This document shows, piece by piece, positions 8,822 through 19,250 of a DNA stretch of 26,983 nucleotides. The notes under the pieces were generated by a model. The model saw only the letters and a list, made by a program, of their open reading frames with translations. It made no database searches and had not been told where the DNA came from. Position numbers and translations under genes: made by a program. Every line of letters begins with the position of its first letter. Positions within the stretch are counted from its first letter, which is position 1. Origin of the DNA: Neonectria sp. B-13 (lineage: Eukaryota > Ascomycota > Sordariomycetes > Hypocreales > Nectriaceae); the NCBI GenBank assembly GCA_002682825.1, contig NOKP01000064.1, forward strand, positions 26,529 to 53,511, in the 5' to 3' direction.

Positions 8822-10673
8822 ATGCCCGAAGTCGCAATGGAAAATTTCTTTGACAAGGTCGGCGCCATCATTGGGCCCGCCAATATCTCCAGAGACGCTT
8901 CTGCTGGAGCACTTGTTGGGCCACATGGACAAAAGTCGTACGGCGACCCTTTTCCCCTCGATGACGCCGCAATACGCGCGCCCAAAGGTGCTGTAAGACC
9001 AAGTACTGTCGAGGAAGTCCAGGCGGTTGTGCGAGCTGCCAACGAATTTCGCGTTCGTCTCTGGACCGTTTCTCGAGGTAAAAATCTCGGGTGAGTCGTA
9101 TGAATCTAGTGTTTATTCTCCCAGAAGAAGACTTGATGGTGTTAATATTCCCTGCCATGTAGATATGGGGGAAATTGTCCCGTCGTCAACAGCACCGTGG
9201 TGTTGGACCTGCACCGAATGAACAAGATCATCGAGATCAACGAAGAGTATGCCTACGCCATCGTCGAGCCGGGCGTGTCGTTTTTCGACCTGTTTGAGGA
9301 GATCCAAAAGCGACAACTCAAGTTATGGCCATCTTGCCCAGCGATTGGATGGGGCTCAGTCCTCGGAAACACTCTTGACCGAGGCTTTGGATACACCCCC
9401 GGGGGGGAGCATTCCCAAAACCAGTGTGGAATGGAAGTCGTTTTGCCTAATGGCGAGCTACTCCGGACAGGCATGGGTGCCATGTCCAACAGTAAGCTGT
9501 TTGCGTTGTATAAAGGGTAGGTCTGGTTCGGGGGAAACTAAGTGTATGCGCCTTAGAACCAGAACACACTACTGACGGTCAACAGAGGCTTTGGTCCGAG
9601 TATCGATGGGTTATTCTTCCAGTCCAACTTAGGTACGTCGCGTGTCTTTGGGTTGATGTCCTTCGTGATTTAGCCACCTAAGACTAAGTCTTCATTTCTT
9701 AGGTGTCGCGACCAAACTTGGCCTTCAGGTCACGCCTGCACCCGAGGCATATTGCCGCTGCAAGGTGAGCGTCGCAGAGGAGACAGATCTCATCCCTCTC
9801 ATCGACACCCTTGCAGACCTACTCCGCCGCAACGTCATTGGCAACTCGCCGTCCGTCTCGAACATCTTCCGTGATGCTCTTGTATCCCAGGATCCGGATG
9901 TTGCAACCCACATGGGCCCTTACATGGGCCCGGACAAACATGTCCCGTACGAGATCATGGATGAGCTTCGCCGCAAAAAGGGCTGGGGATTCTGGACGGC
10001 CCATTTCGCACTATACGGCTCAACTGAGGTCGTTCCAGCTCTGCTGGAGACGGTGAAGCGTGCGTTCGCCCCCATACCTGGAGCCCGACTCGAAGAGTCC
10101 GAGATGTACACAGCACCGAGTGGGGAAGTGCTCAATGCAAAAGTCGTCGGCGACGAGGAGATTCCCAACACGGGTATTCCGACTCTTGCGCCAATGATGA
10201 TGTTGGACGCTGGACGCGCGCCTGGGACATTCCACACCTGCTTTTCGCCCATCCTACCGCCATCCGGCCAGGCCATGTGGGACTGGTACACCACGGCCAA
10301 GCAGCGCACTATCGACGCAAGGTTCGACTTCTTTGCCGACTTCCACGTCTATGCTCGCTATGTCATCGGCATTGAGCTCATCATGTACACCGAGCCGGAG
10401 AAGGAGCGCATGAAATCTTTGTTCAAACAACTCCTGGGAGATGGTGCTGCGCAGGGCTATACAGAGTATCGTACCCACGTCAGTTTCATGGACGACGTTG
10501 CGTCGCATTTTGATTTCAACGGGGGCATATTCAACCAGTTTCTGGCTCGAATCAAGGATAGTCTTGACCCGAACGGCATTCTGTCACCAGGCAAGTCTGG
10601 CGTGTGGAATTCTGCGCCAAGCTTGGTTCGCTCGCCGGCACTTGGTGTCTCGTCAGATGCCCTAAAACTCTAA
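8822..10673 (+). CDS. Vanillyl-alcohol-oxidase-like FAD oxidase, complete, four exons
   Basis: Exons 8822-9090, 9163-9516, 9586-9632 and 9703-10673 join in phase to 546 aa; the introns are 69-72 bases, GT-AG. The family uses O2 to oxidise para-substituted phenols such as 4-hydroxybenzyl alcohols, releasing H2O2. Seen: a PCMH-type FAD-binding domain (about 55-235) with SRGKNLGYGG (85-93) and SVLGNTLDRGFGYTPGGEH (155-173); a cap domain with His401 before CFSP, the likely covalent-flavin histidine; EYRTH (478-482), matching the Tyr-Arg active-site pair; and the tail DPNGILSPGKSGVW. Glu172 stands where the Penicillium enzyme, as I recall it, has catalytic Asp170. A loop after about residue 195 is some 23 residues shorter than in that enzyme. 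The last three residues, LKL, resemble a weak peroxisomal signal. Substrate unproven. Confidence 0.9.
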
Positions 10674-11209
10674 GTAGCCAATATCGAGAAAATGTAGGAT
10701 TAAAAGCCCAAAGAGCTTTTGCGGTAGTGAGTTCTTTGAGCCAGACATTTCCTAGAGGATATGACAGAATTGTTAAGATGCCGATTCGCATCACTGTCGT
10801 TCACATCTGGCTTCCCCTGCTATAGTCGTCTTCGTTACTTTGCGTTAACATGCAGCAGCAAGAGATCACCAGCTTGTGTAGTGCATATCATGTATCTCGA
10901 TTCTAGTTTTCTCTAGCCTCATGGCCGCGCAGACGCTAAACAAACAATGAACCAATCAATGTCGGACCACTTTCCTAGAATACTGCTGCTCGCATACTTC
11001 TGAAGCTGACTGTATGCCGCACACTGTATAACAAGTGAAAGGATCTTTGTAACTTTTCCGTTCTGCCAGCTAGTAGTAACACTTAACTTGGTACCTGACG
11101 CTATCTGTTCGCCCCTCAGGCCCCCTTTCCTTAAGCTATTGAGTGCCGCGATGAGCAACGGTCAACGTCGAACTGAAGGTTTTCGGCCCTCATTTATTAT
11201 ACAATCTGA
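10674..11209. other. Intergenic, no gene recognised
   Basis: This lies between the 3' ends of two convergent features: the VAO-like gene and the P450 relic. Only short frames are present, without motifs or splice signals. Confidence 0.4.
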
Positions 11210-11712
11210 TTACCGTCGTTTCCGGATTCTCGCCATAGACTCACTCGCCTTGTTTAAAACTCCTTCCCTGATTATTGTGGGATGGTCATTCAACCTCTCA
11301 ACATCAAAAAGCTTGAACACCAAGACGACAGATTTTAGAATATCCATCCAAGCAAAGCTAAGATAGCCAGTCAGCTCATTTAGACGTGGCAAGGCTATGT
11401 ACTTACTTCCTTCCGATGCAGGCTCGAGGCCCGGTGGAAAATGCTATGAAGTACTCGATGAGTTTGCTAGCATCTGGTTCGAGCCACCTATCCGGCCTGA
11501 ATTCTGTCGGGGATTTGAAGATCTTTGGATCCATCATGACCCCACATGTTGGTACAATGACGACCGCCTTCCATCGTAGTTAGTGAGGAGATGAATTGCG
11601 GTTTGTCTCAGTCCGGGCTCACCATTTCGGGAATGAATTTCCCAGCCACGACTCTTCCTCCCTGGGGGGTCACGTATTCGAAACCGGTTGCGCTTGTGGG
11701 TCGAGAGCGCAT
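11210..11712 (-). pseudogene. 5'-truncated P450 gene fragment (C-terminal quarter)
   Basis: Three minus-strand exon pieces (11712-11623, 11567-11407, 11357-11210) join without a stop into 132 codons. They begin in the K-helix region (MRSRPTSATGFEYVTP), pass MDPKIFK and FRPDRWLEP, and contain an intact haem loop, FSTGPRACIG, then RNFAWMD, ending IRKRR-stop. The sequence clearly resembles the P450 at 3090-4963. Two intron positions are shared (after the IP-x-x residues before the conserved strand, and inside the Asn codon of RNFAW). The intron between IFK and the next segment in that gene is absent here. Everything upstream of the K-helix, including the I-helix and membrane anchor, is missing; coding similarity stops abruptly near 11712. 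It cannot encode a working enzyme. Confidence 0.82.
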
Positions 11713-11760
11713 AGGAAGGAATAGGAGAGTTGACTTCCTCTGCAGCTTCATGCTGCGCGC

Positions 11761-12060
11761 CTACACAGCAGCCTCCGGCTGCGAGCCTTGACAATCTAGT
11801 CTCATTGCCTTGAGACAGCAAATGTGGCTGCTGTCGCAGCCCGGCACGACCCCAGAAGGTCCTGCCTCGACAACCTCTTGGTCCATATGGCCGACGAACT
11901 CCCTGGGCCTCAGACCCCGAAAACCCGGTCTCGCTGCTACGAGACAACAAATTTTGCTGTTAGCCGCCCAGCACCGCTCCCCGAGCCTTCCCTCGACGAT
12001 CCTCGGCCCCGACGGGCCCCGACGACTTTGTCTCACTGCCTTAAGACTACATACACAATC
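11761..12060. repeat. Degenerate GC-rich tandem repeat
   Basis: Related units recur at 11799, 11928 and 12031, each opening GTCTC, then a variant of A-TTGCCTTGAGAC-AGCAAAT, followed in the first two by TTGCTGT/GCTGCTGTC-like and C-rich parts. Spacings are 129 and 103 bases and the copies are strongly diverged. The first unit contains the small inverted repeat GACAGCA...TGCTGTC. The block abuts the truncation point of the P450 relic. No coding function is supported. Confidence 0.5.
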
Positions 12061-12344
12061 GCTAGGTCAAAATGGTATAGAGCTTGCCTCAGAGACCTCA
12101 GAATGAGACAAGGTTTTCTTCCGCAGAACAGCGTTCCAAGCCGCCTTAGGTTATTCTCCTATTAGGGTTTTCCCCAGGGTTGTACAGCTTTTGTCGTAGC
12201 TACTGGCAACCCGAGAAGACATGACCTTTCGGCCTTACGGTGGGAAAGGCTAATCAAGTCTATCTGTGCAAGAGAATTCTTGACTTGAGGGGTTGTTACC
12301 CGCTGACGGGATACCCCTTAGCTATATCGCGCCATGAGCCTACG

Positions 12345-13837
12345 CCATGCTGGTACCAATCGTGACCCTGGATGATTATACCAGGAAGAAACTCAGAAAA
12401 ACGTTTCTGCTGAGGCTGTACGTCCGGTTCACTCTCATCCTGGGTCTCAGGTCTGGCGAGTTCTCTCGGAAGATCCCAATGCGCGGCTTGCCACACCCCG
12501 ATCTGCAATGCAGCACCGTCCCAGCCCTCACCAGTCTTCTTAGTCTCGATGCCCAGGGCTATGGGTCTCTATCGCAGTGGGTACTAGTCTGTATGGTTCA
12601 TAACTTTTCCCGCAAGACGGACCCTCGCGGCTTGGATCGCAGATTGGGATGCGGCTGATTGTGATGGGTGCGATGTCGGCTCCCGCGCTGGGTCGAGATA
12701 AATGCAGAAGTCAACCTTTTTCGAGGGGGAATAAGGCGGTAGATAATTTGGAAGAATAGTTGCAGTCGAGCTACAGAGATGGAGATTAGAATAGGTGTAA
12801 GAGAAGGCTAATGCAGACTTTTAAACGGAGGGTGGAAGCAATAGATGAATCAGGCTCAATCTGACAAACCTACTAAGGCATATAGTTGACTAAGTGGGAA
12901 AACGACGGAGCACCTGGCTGCTGTAGGGCAAGTCGTAGTAGCTGGGAGTGTACAAGAATATTCCAAGTCGACTCAGCATGGAAGTTCTCTTGGCATTCAA
13001 TGGCCGCATCTAACACATCGAGGACTTATGCTTGATCGGGAACATGGCCGGTCTCTCTGCGACTAGATGAGAAACAGGCCTCGTCCTCGGCAATTTCTAA
13101 GATTGCTGGGTGCGCATGTGTCCCAAATTCGATTTGCGAGGTCAAGTCAAGGATGCCGCAGCCCTAGGAAATATGTTGCATCTGATAGGAAGGGTGCATT
13201 GAGATGTGAATTGGAAGCTCTTGTTTTCTATCTGACAGAGGGCTCGTAGCAGCTCCTATATACAAAGATGCCCTTGTTATCCTAGGGGCTGCGATGAGGT
13301 CCTTGAGACAGAGGAAGTGACAGTCTTCAGACCGGATCCAAGGGATCCGGGTCTTCGAGACCGGGTCGTCCTAACAGCGGTCTCAACAGCTGATAGATGT
13401 GACAAAATAAGTCGCATCGTCTTCAGAAGGTCGGCGAGACTGGTCGGCAGATTGCGAAGACTGGCTAGTTCCCGTAGCATAATACCTCTATCTCTAAGCT
13501 CGAGGGCCTTTAGATACTTCTAGGGCGACAAGCGACCCGAGTGTCCTGAGTGCTCTGATGTCTATGATCGCGATGTGAGCGAGTGGCTCGATTCGGATGC
13601 CGGTTGTTGTATGCGCTTTCGACTCAGTCGAGGCGTCACATCGTCAGTTATCTGACGCTTATTTGGGCTTTCTTCCCGGGTGGATGACATGCTTCCAATG
13701 GATAGTTGAGGTATCGGGGGCCGATAATGGTGATGGTGCTGCTTATGCTTAAAACTGGTCGATGGAATGGTCGGCGAGTCGCTGGGCCAGGCGCATGGAA
13801 TATTGGCTAGCCATTCGATAACGGAGTGATTAGACAT
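12345..13837 (-). pseudogene. Broken PD-(D/E)XK nuclease-like gene
   Basis: Read 13837 downwards, the ATG opens MSNHSVIEWLANIP, then a Ser/Pro-rich stretch (STREESPNKRQITDD-TPR). This is the typical start of a repeated fungal family with a PD-(D/E)XK nuclease-like domain (I believe Pfam PF20516). Further blocks follow: LRELASLRNLPTSLADLLKTM (13400s), LDAAIECQENFHAESTWN (about 12980), KVDFCIYLD (12692-12718), RPIALGIETKK (around 12550) and GIIIQGHDWY (around 12360). The VDF and IETKK blocks supply the D...E-x-K signature. At least six in-frame stops (for example 13562-13564 and before RPIALG) and at least one frame change break it. Many stops are TAG/TAA as C-to-T changes would give, consistent with RIP. 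Function of the family is unknown to me. Confidence 0.75.
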
Positions 13838-14095
13838 AGCGATCCTGGGATGAACCAAGATCGTAATGAGCGTCGCTGTGGGCGGCGCGACTTGTGTCAC
13901 GAGCTCAGATTGTCTGTAGTATCTGATTGGGTGTATGTCTGTTCTTGATTGCGTCAGGTCCCCGCTCTGAGTCCCTGTACATCCTCTATGCTGAAGTAGC
14001 TAGAAGGATATTGCTGTAGCAGTCATACGCCATGTACACGCCCAGCTACCCAAATACACATCGTGACAACTTGATTCGATGAGGCATAAGGGAAA

Positions 14096-14307
14096 TGTTG
14101 GATTGACCCCTCGTGTGGCGACATAAGACCCGGATTTGCATAAACCTCTGATACACAGATATCCTAGCTTTAGTCAGATGACTAGAAAACCCCTCTCGAG
14201 AAAAGAGGGGGCCGGGGGGATCCTTGATCAATAACATCATCATCTTTGGGGTCCACATCGTATTGATCCCTATCATTGTGATCGAATTTGCCGTACGCTG
14301 TCCAACA
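14096..14307. repeat. Repeat copy A with TGTTGGA...TCCAACA ends (solo-LTR- or MITE-like)
   Basis: A 212-base unit with inverted ends TGTTGGATTG / TGTCCAACA. It is flanked by identical 5-base GGAAA at 14091-14095 and 14308-14312, which looks like a target duplication. TG...CA ends and a 5-bp duplication fit a solo LTR. A conserved hairpin, CCCCTCT-CGAGAAA-AGAGGGG, lies in the middle. No coding capacity. Confidence 0.65.
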
Positions 14308-14313
14308 GGAAAC

Positions 14314-14515
14314 TGTTGGATTGTGACCCTGTATTACGAAACCTCTGATAGATCGATATCCTGACCTTAGTCAGAGGGGGCGTGAGATGACATAAAACCC
14401 CTCTCGAGAAAAGAGGGGGCCGGAGGCATCGGAGATCAATTGAATCATCAGATTTGGGCTCTACACTCTATTGAACGCTAAGGCCTAGATCGAATTGACC
14501 GTACGCTATCCAACA
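14314..14515. repeat. Repeat copy B, same family and orientation
   Basis: A 202-base unit beginning one base after the right GGAAA of copy A. Same ends (TGTTGGATTG ... TATCCAACA), same central hairpin and same order of conserved words (ACCTCTGATA, TAGTCAGA, GCCGTACGCT/GACCGTACGCT). It has no matching target duplication on its right (CGGGG). Differences from copy A are scattered, many of them C/T or G/A. Confidence 0.62.
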
Positions 14516-15508
14516 CGGGGTAATAGCCACATGCCCACTTTGAATTCACCTACCCGACACAGCCGGAATATCGATTAGCGACCTTTTTTACTTGTAGCTA
14601 CTGCCTTAAAAGTCGGATAATATAAATTTGAACGTCTTAGGATGATTCTGTTTACCTCTATGGTTTTTCTTTTTTCAATCTTAAAGTTGACTAGGTAATA
14701 AGGGTTGATTGTCAATTGGAGGCATGATGAGGTAGCGATATTCACTAATACGGTATGTACCATGATGTCTGATGTCTCGCTCAGTAGGTGAGCCATGACG
14801 GTGATTGGGCATATACTGAGTGAGCATGATATTCATATATTTACAACATAGCTAACGCCAATATTATACAGTAGCTGTTATAATCCTACCTGGCTATATT
14901 GCTTGTAGGAATTGGTACCTAAAGTCTTCGCAAGGCTCTAAGACTGTCCCAAGGCACAAACATTGCTTATAGGGGGAAAATTTGTTAGATTGGATTATGT
15001 ACACATTATCTCCAGGGTGGTCATGTGACTACCTTGGTGGTCAACAGACAGCTCGCCTAACCCTTGCCGGCTGTAGCCCGAACAGAAAGGCGGTCAAGGA
15101 AAGGAGATATCCCTTGAACACCACAGAGATAGCCCAAGGGGGCAAGGACATAGACAATACAAGTCATCTGAGTGCCACGCTAGTTTTCTGACAAAATTAA
15201 CCTCAATATCATAAAATAGGTTTTTATTTCTAAGCTCTAAATTATAAGTCAACTATCTTACTTATTCCCAATTGCAGAGATCAATAGATAGAGAGGATGG
15301 GTTTTAAGGGGTTTGATTTAGGGTGATGAATTAGGCGGAGAAGTGTTGCTATAATTAGTGGAGAATGACGGAGATACTGTCTGGCCCAAGGAGTAATTAT
15401 TTTGGTTAAAGATTCCAAAGACCTGACAGGGGTAGAGTAATGCTTTATTAGCCATGCTCTACTGCATCGGCTACCTTTGCCTTTCTATACTTCCACTTCT
15501 TATCTGTT
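14516..15508. other. AT-rich non-coding stretch
   Basis: The sequence is AT-rich with short frames only, mostly lysine, isoleucine and leucine codons as expected by chance. No transposon end, RNA gene or splice-supported exon was recognised. Confidence 0.4.
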
Positions 15509-16321
15509 ATGAAGAATAAAAAAATTGCTAGAGATATTGAAATATTCAAATTTTTAATATTGAATCAATTGAAATTTTCCCTATTAATGTATGTATTTTT
15601 GTCTTATATATCACTATGCCTGCTTTTTGCTCCATTTAAATGTCCCGCTGAACTGTCACCCAGTTCGTCTGGAACTCACGTTCCAACCCGAAACCCTAAG
15701 CCTATTATTAATATCTCAGTGCACTTTCATAGTAAACTAGAAAATATTAAGCTAGACTTGATCATACTATCTAGCTACGTTGAGAAAGGTAGAGCATCTG
15801 CCCTTCTCCGCGCCCCAGATATGCTTTGTTAGAGCGCAGTCGACTTGATCTATCGTGCAGTATCTACACAGGACCCGTCTCTTACATTTCCCGATGTATT
15901 TTTGCTATTGCTGCTCAAGTGTGCCCTGGTTTACATTAGCGATGACTTCAACCGCTGCACTACACTCATAGACCAGGCTCTACGCAGTGTCAGTCTCTCA
16001 AGTTATGAGATTCAGAAGGTTCTTATAAACGCAGACGCACGCGATGGGGGGTTGAGATAACGATACGATAATATAATCGACGGCTGGTATCTTCATGAGT
16101 ATCGCGATGCGACTACAGCGAGGCGTGTCTATACGTACCGGACATTGGCGAATGCGGACTTCCCCGTTGAAAGCTAGAACATCATGCTTAACTCGGCTGA
16201 GTCAGCTATAAGACCTCTACCTACTTTGCCTTTAGAGAAGTATCATCTTCCCCGGAAGCATGACCTCTTCCTTACGATTCACATGGAGGATAAGCATCAT
16301 ATTTGACTGTCTCTGTTCAGA
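15509..16321 (+). pseudogene. Unidentified degraded reading frame with four stops
   Basis: One plus-strand frame stays protein-like across about 800 bases, interrupted only by TAG (near 15830), TAA (16058-16060), TAG (near 16178) and TGA (near 16303). Each can be explained by C-to-T change of CAG, CAA or CGA. The better part starts about 15640 and includes LTFPDVFLLLLLKCALVYIS, DDFNRCTTLIDQALRSVSL, YDNIIDGWYLHEYRDA and LPLEKYHLPRKHDLF. The 5' portion is AT-rich and may not be coding. No family was recognised. The pattern suggests a RIP-mutated repeat or an old gene. Confidence 0.35.
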
Positions 16322-16440
16322 GTGCATAATCAACCAATTCAACTCAACTGGTACCCCCTCGCAGTTGGATTGACATCCAGCAAAGTATATTTCAGTTGGA
16401 TTGAAGTTGATCGTTTGTCACCAACGGATATCTTCGATCT

Positions 16441-16925
16441 TCACGTCTTAACGCCGATTCCCAGGATCACTGCCACGACGGTAGGAAAATACCCTCCCTG
16501 CTCCATGGCCGCATTCTGAGCCATCCCAATAGTATGTCGATCAAGACGGGTTCGCAAAGGCGATACCATCTTTCCTGCGCTACTGAACAACCTTTCAGTC
16601 TCTGCTGACATCGTAGGGATAGACAGCAAGTCAGAGGCCCCAGCCGAGAGAGGTTCGGATACTCTTTTTCGTGCTCCTGACACCAAGAAAGGGGGCTAAA
16701 TTGGTATTTGTCGTCGGCGTGAGTAAAATTCTGAATATAACGCTCGTACTCATCGAGCACTGGCCGTGACTGCGAAGGATATTGAAGTGCCGGCCACCCA
16801 AAGCAAGGATGAAGAACTACAGCACCGATATACGCAACAGGCCAGGGCTTATCGTAATACTCATTAAGCTTCATCCATGCCAGGTTGATATGGGTAGTAA
16901 CCATCATTGGAGGCCCGCACCGCAT
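16441..16925 (-). pseudogene. hAT-family transposase, C-terminal relic
   Basis: The first minus-strand frame (16925 downwards) reads AWMKLNEYYDKPWPVAYIGAV then LHPCFGW and DEYERYIQ, typical of fungal hAT transposases just before the dimerisation domain. After a one-base slip near 16641 the next frame gives LLSIPTMSAETERLFSSAGK and RTRLDRHTIGMAQ, the hAT C-terminal dimerisation signature. The N-terminal zinc finger and catalytic core are absent, and no terminal repeats were found. It directly adjoins the non-LTR relic on its right. Confidence 0.75.
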
Positions 16926-16984
16926 AGGGGACGACTAGTATAACTCTACTAGAGATGAAGCTTAAGATACTATAAGCGAATGTG

Positions 16985-19250
16985 AGAAAAGCGAAGCAGG
17001 TTCACGCGAACCTTATGAACGATAAAGCGCTATAGGAGTTCTTTTTGCTATGGTTGACGGAGCTAAACTACTGGATAAACGAAAGAAGGAGGACAGTGGC
17101 AGCACTAATACCTCATAACTACTGGATCCTGCAGCTCCCGGATAAAGAGTATATTGAAGCACGACCGCTTAGGTCTCTTATTTGGGTCTGTAAAGGGATA
17201 GACGCCAAGCCGATACCGACTAGCTCACTAGACGTCACGGTCACCCTGGTTTCTGTGGATAGCTGAAGAGTACTGGCCCTCTCGGTGTATGTGGCGGCGA
17301 AAAGGATGACCGGGGATGAGGAACTCAACCAGATCTTAGAAGAGACTAGGACGACAGCAAGGGCAGCTTGAAATGCGGCGAGGGAGAGCCTGGAACTGAT
17401 CATAGCCGGAGACTTCAATTGATACGACCCCCTATAGGGAGGTGATCGAGTCGGGGGCTCGGCAAGGGATGGAGAGGGCAGCCCGATCATTGATTTGATG
17501 AGCGAGCTCGGGCTCCAGAGCCTGCTCCCTCGAGGCATGACCACGTTTGAGAGATGATAACAGGAATCGACCATCGACCTAATGCTCATTACAGATCGCC
17601 TCGCCGAAGAGCTGATATCGTGCCGTGTATGGGAACACGAGTATAGCTCTAACTACAGAGAAATCGTGATAGAGTTTGATGCCCTAGTCTCGGTTAAGGA
17701 GGAGGAAGCAAGGCTACTCTTCAAGCATATAAACTAGAACGGCATACGCGAGTCGGTCCGGGCTTGCGTGACAACCTCGTGTCCATCATGCAAGAAGCAG
17801 TTCGGCTTCACACGCCAGTAGCGAGACCATCACTATACACTAAGCGATAGTGGACCTAGGAACTCACTGAGCTCAGGAAGGACTATATATACTGTCGAAA
17901 CTCGGCAAGAACGGCCCATAGAGCCGGGATACTAGTTTCGGAGCTCAAGCAGAAGGCAAGACACGCAAAAAAGCTCCTGTTCGACATAACTCACCGACAA
18001 TAACGCACCTACTACAGGGAATTTCTCTCTAACCATAATAATATCTGGAAAGCGGCAAGATACTTAGAAAGCCGGATACTAGAGCTAGAAACAGACCGCG
18101 GAACCACCACGGACGACAGTAAAGTCATCGACCGAATTCTATTACGCGATTTCTTTCTGCCATTACCGGACACGCTACTACCACCGGCGATAGACGGCCC
18201 CTCTCCGATTGAAGCAGCACCGCTAACCAAGGAAGATGTGTGCAGGGCTGCCTTCGCTGCAAGCCTACATAAGGCGCCAGGCCTGGTCGGCCTGCTATCT
18301 ATCGCGTGGAAGAAGCTCTGACCAGTCGTGCAAGACCAGTTGCTCGAACTCTTTCAGAGCCTCGTTGGAGCAGGCATATCTCCCCCAGGCATGGAGGACA
18401 GCGAAGATTATACCGCTCCGGAAGGGAGGCAAGGACCGAAACTACTAGAAAGTTAAATCGTATCGACCTATTTCGCTTCTGCCCGCCCTAGGGAAGATTA
18501 TGGAGTCCATCTTAGCAGAAAGACTATCGTACCTAGTAGAAGAACACGACCTCCTACTGAAGCATTACTACGAGGCACGGAAATAAAGGTCACCGGTACA
18601 GGCAGTGCTCTAGGTAGTATAAAAGATTTTCGACGCATAAAGGGAAAGTAAAGTTCTTACGCTTATTACGTTTGACGTTAAAGCGGCCTATAATGGAATG
18701 TCGGAGTTGCTCCTGCATAGGATGAGGGAAAGGAGAGTCCCCGAAAGCTGGGTGAGATGGATCAATGCGTTCCGCATAGGGCGAGAGGCGGTTTGGAGAA
18801 GTCTCGGAGAGAGTACAATTGCACTAGGCAGGGTTTCCGCAAGGGTCATTCCTCTCACTCATTACGTTTCTGTTCAACGCAAATTTTCTGAAAATGAGAA
18901 GTAACAGAGAACAAGGTTCTATAGCATTCGTGGATGACTTCACAGCCCAGATAGCGGTACGAAAGAAGAGAATACGTGGGTCATCCAATAGGAGATTATC
19001 ATTTAAATCGAGCGATGGGAGCACGAGAGTGGCCCTATATTTGAGGCCGACAAGACCAAGTTAGTGCACTTCACTAGGAGAAAAAAAACGACAAGGAATA
19101 GGAGTAACAGTTAAGGGAGAAAAGGTCTCCCTATCGGATTCAACCAAGCTCCTAGGAGTCGTGCCAAATTGGGATGGGACGAGCACATCGCCCGCGTGTC
19201 GGTCAAAGGCAAGACCGCGGCACTCGCACTCAATAGAGGCGTCTAGCCAG
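16985..19250 (+). mobile_element. Non-LTR (LINE) retrotransposon relic: endonuclease and reverse transcriptase
   Basis: Endonuclease remains begin with NLMNDKAL (about 16,990), pass SLIWVCKGIDA and reach IIAGDFN (about 17405), then GLQSLLPRGMTTFER and STIDLMLI. Reverse transcriptase remains follow: PLTKEDVCRAAFAASLHKAPG, KIIPLRKGGKDRNY, SYRPISLLPALGKIMES (about 18460), LITFDVKAAYNGM (about 18670), then FVDDF (about 18930), the Y/F-x-D-D catalytic box, and FEADKTKLVHFTRRK. More than ten stops and several frame changes are spread through it. Many sit where related elements have Trp, Gln or Arg (TGG, CAG/CAA, CGA), as RIP would produce. The element is dead; no gag-like ORF or poly(A) tail was seen. 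The clade looks like the usual fungal Tad/I-like group, by recollection. Confidence 0.82.

Noticed and set aside
11397..11579. 60-codon plus-strand frame
   Set aside because: Antisense of the P450 relic haem region, which has splice sites and motifs on the minus strand.
12347..12658. 103-codon plus-strand frame
   Set aside because: Antisense to the nuclease-like pseudogene core (IETKK, GHDWY on the minus strand).
13331..13368. GGATCC-rich short palindromes
   Set aside because: They fall inside the nuclease-like pseudogene and are explained by its coding sequence.
13562..13900. Apparent 112-residue protein with His/Pro-rich middle
   Set aside because: It is the first piece of the broken nuclease-like gene; the frame continues past the stop with conserved blocks, and the real start is at 13837.
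16322..16519. 65-codon plus-strand frame continuing from the unknown degraded frame
   Set aside because: Its second half is antisense to the hAT dimerisation segment; only the region before about 16330 may belong to the upstream frame.
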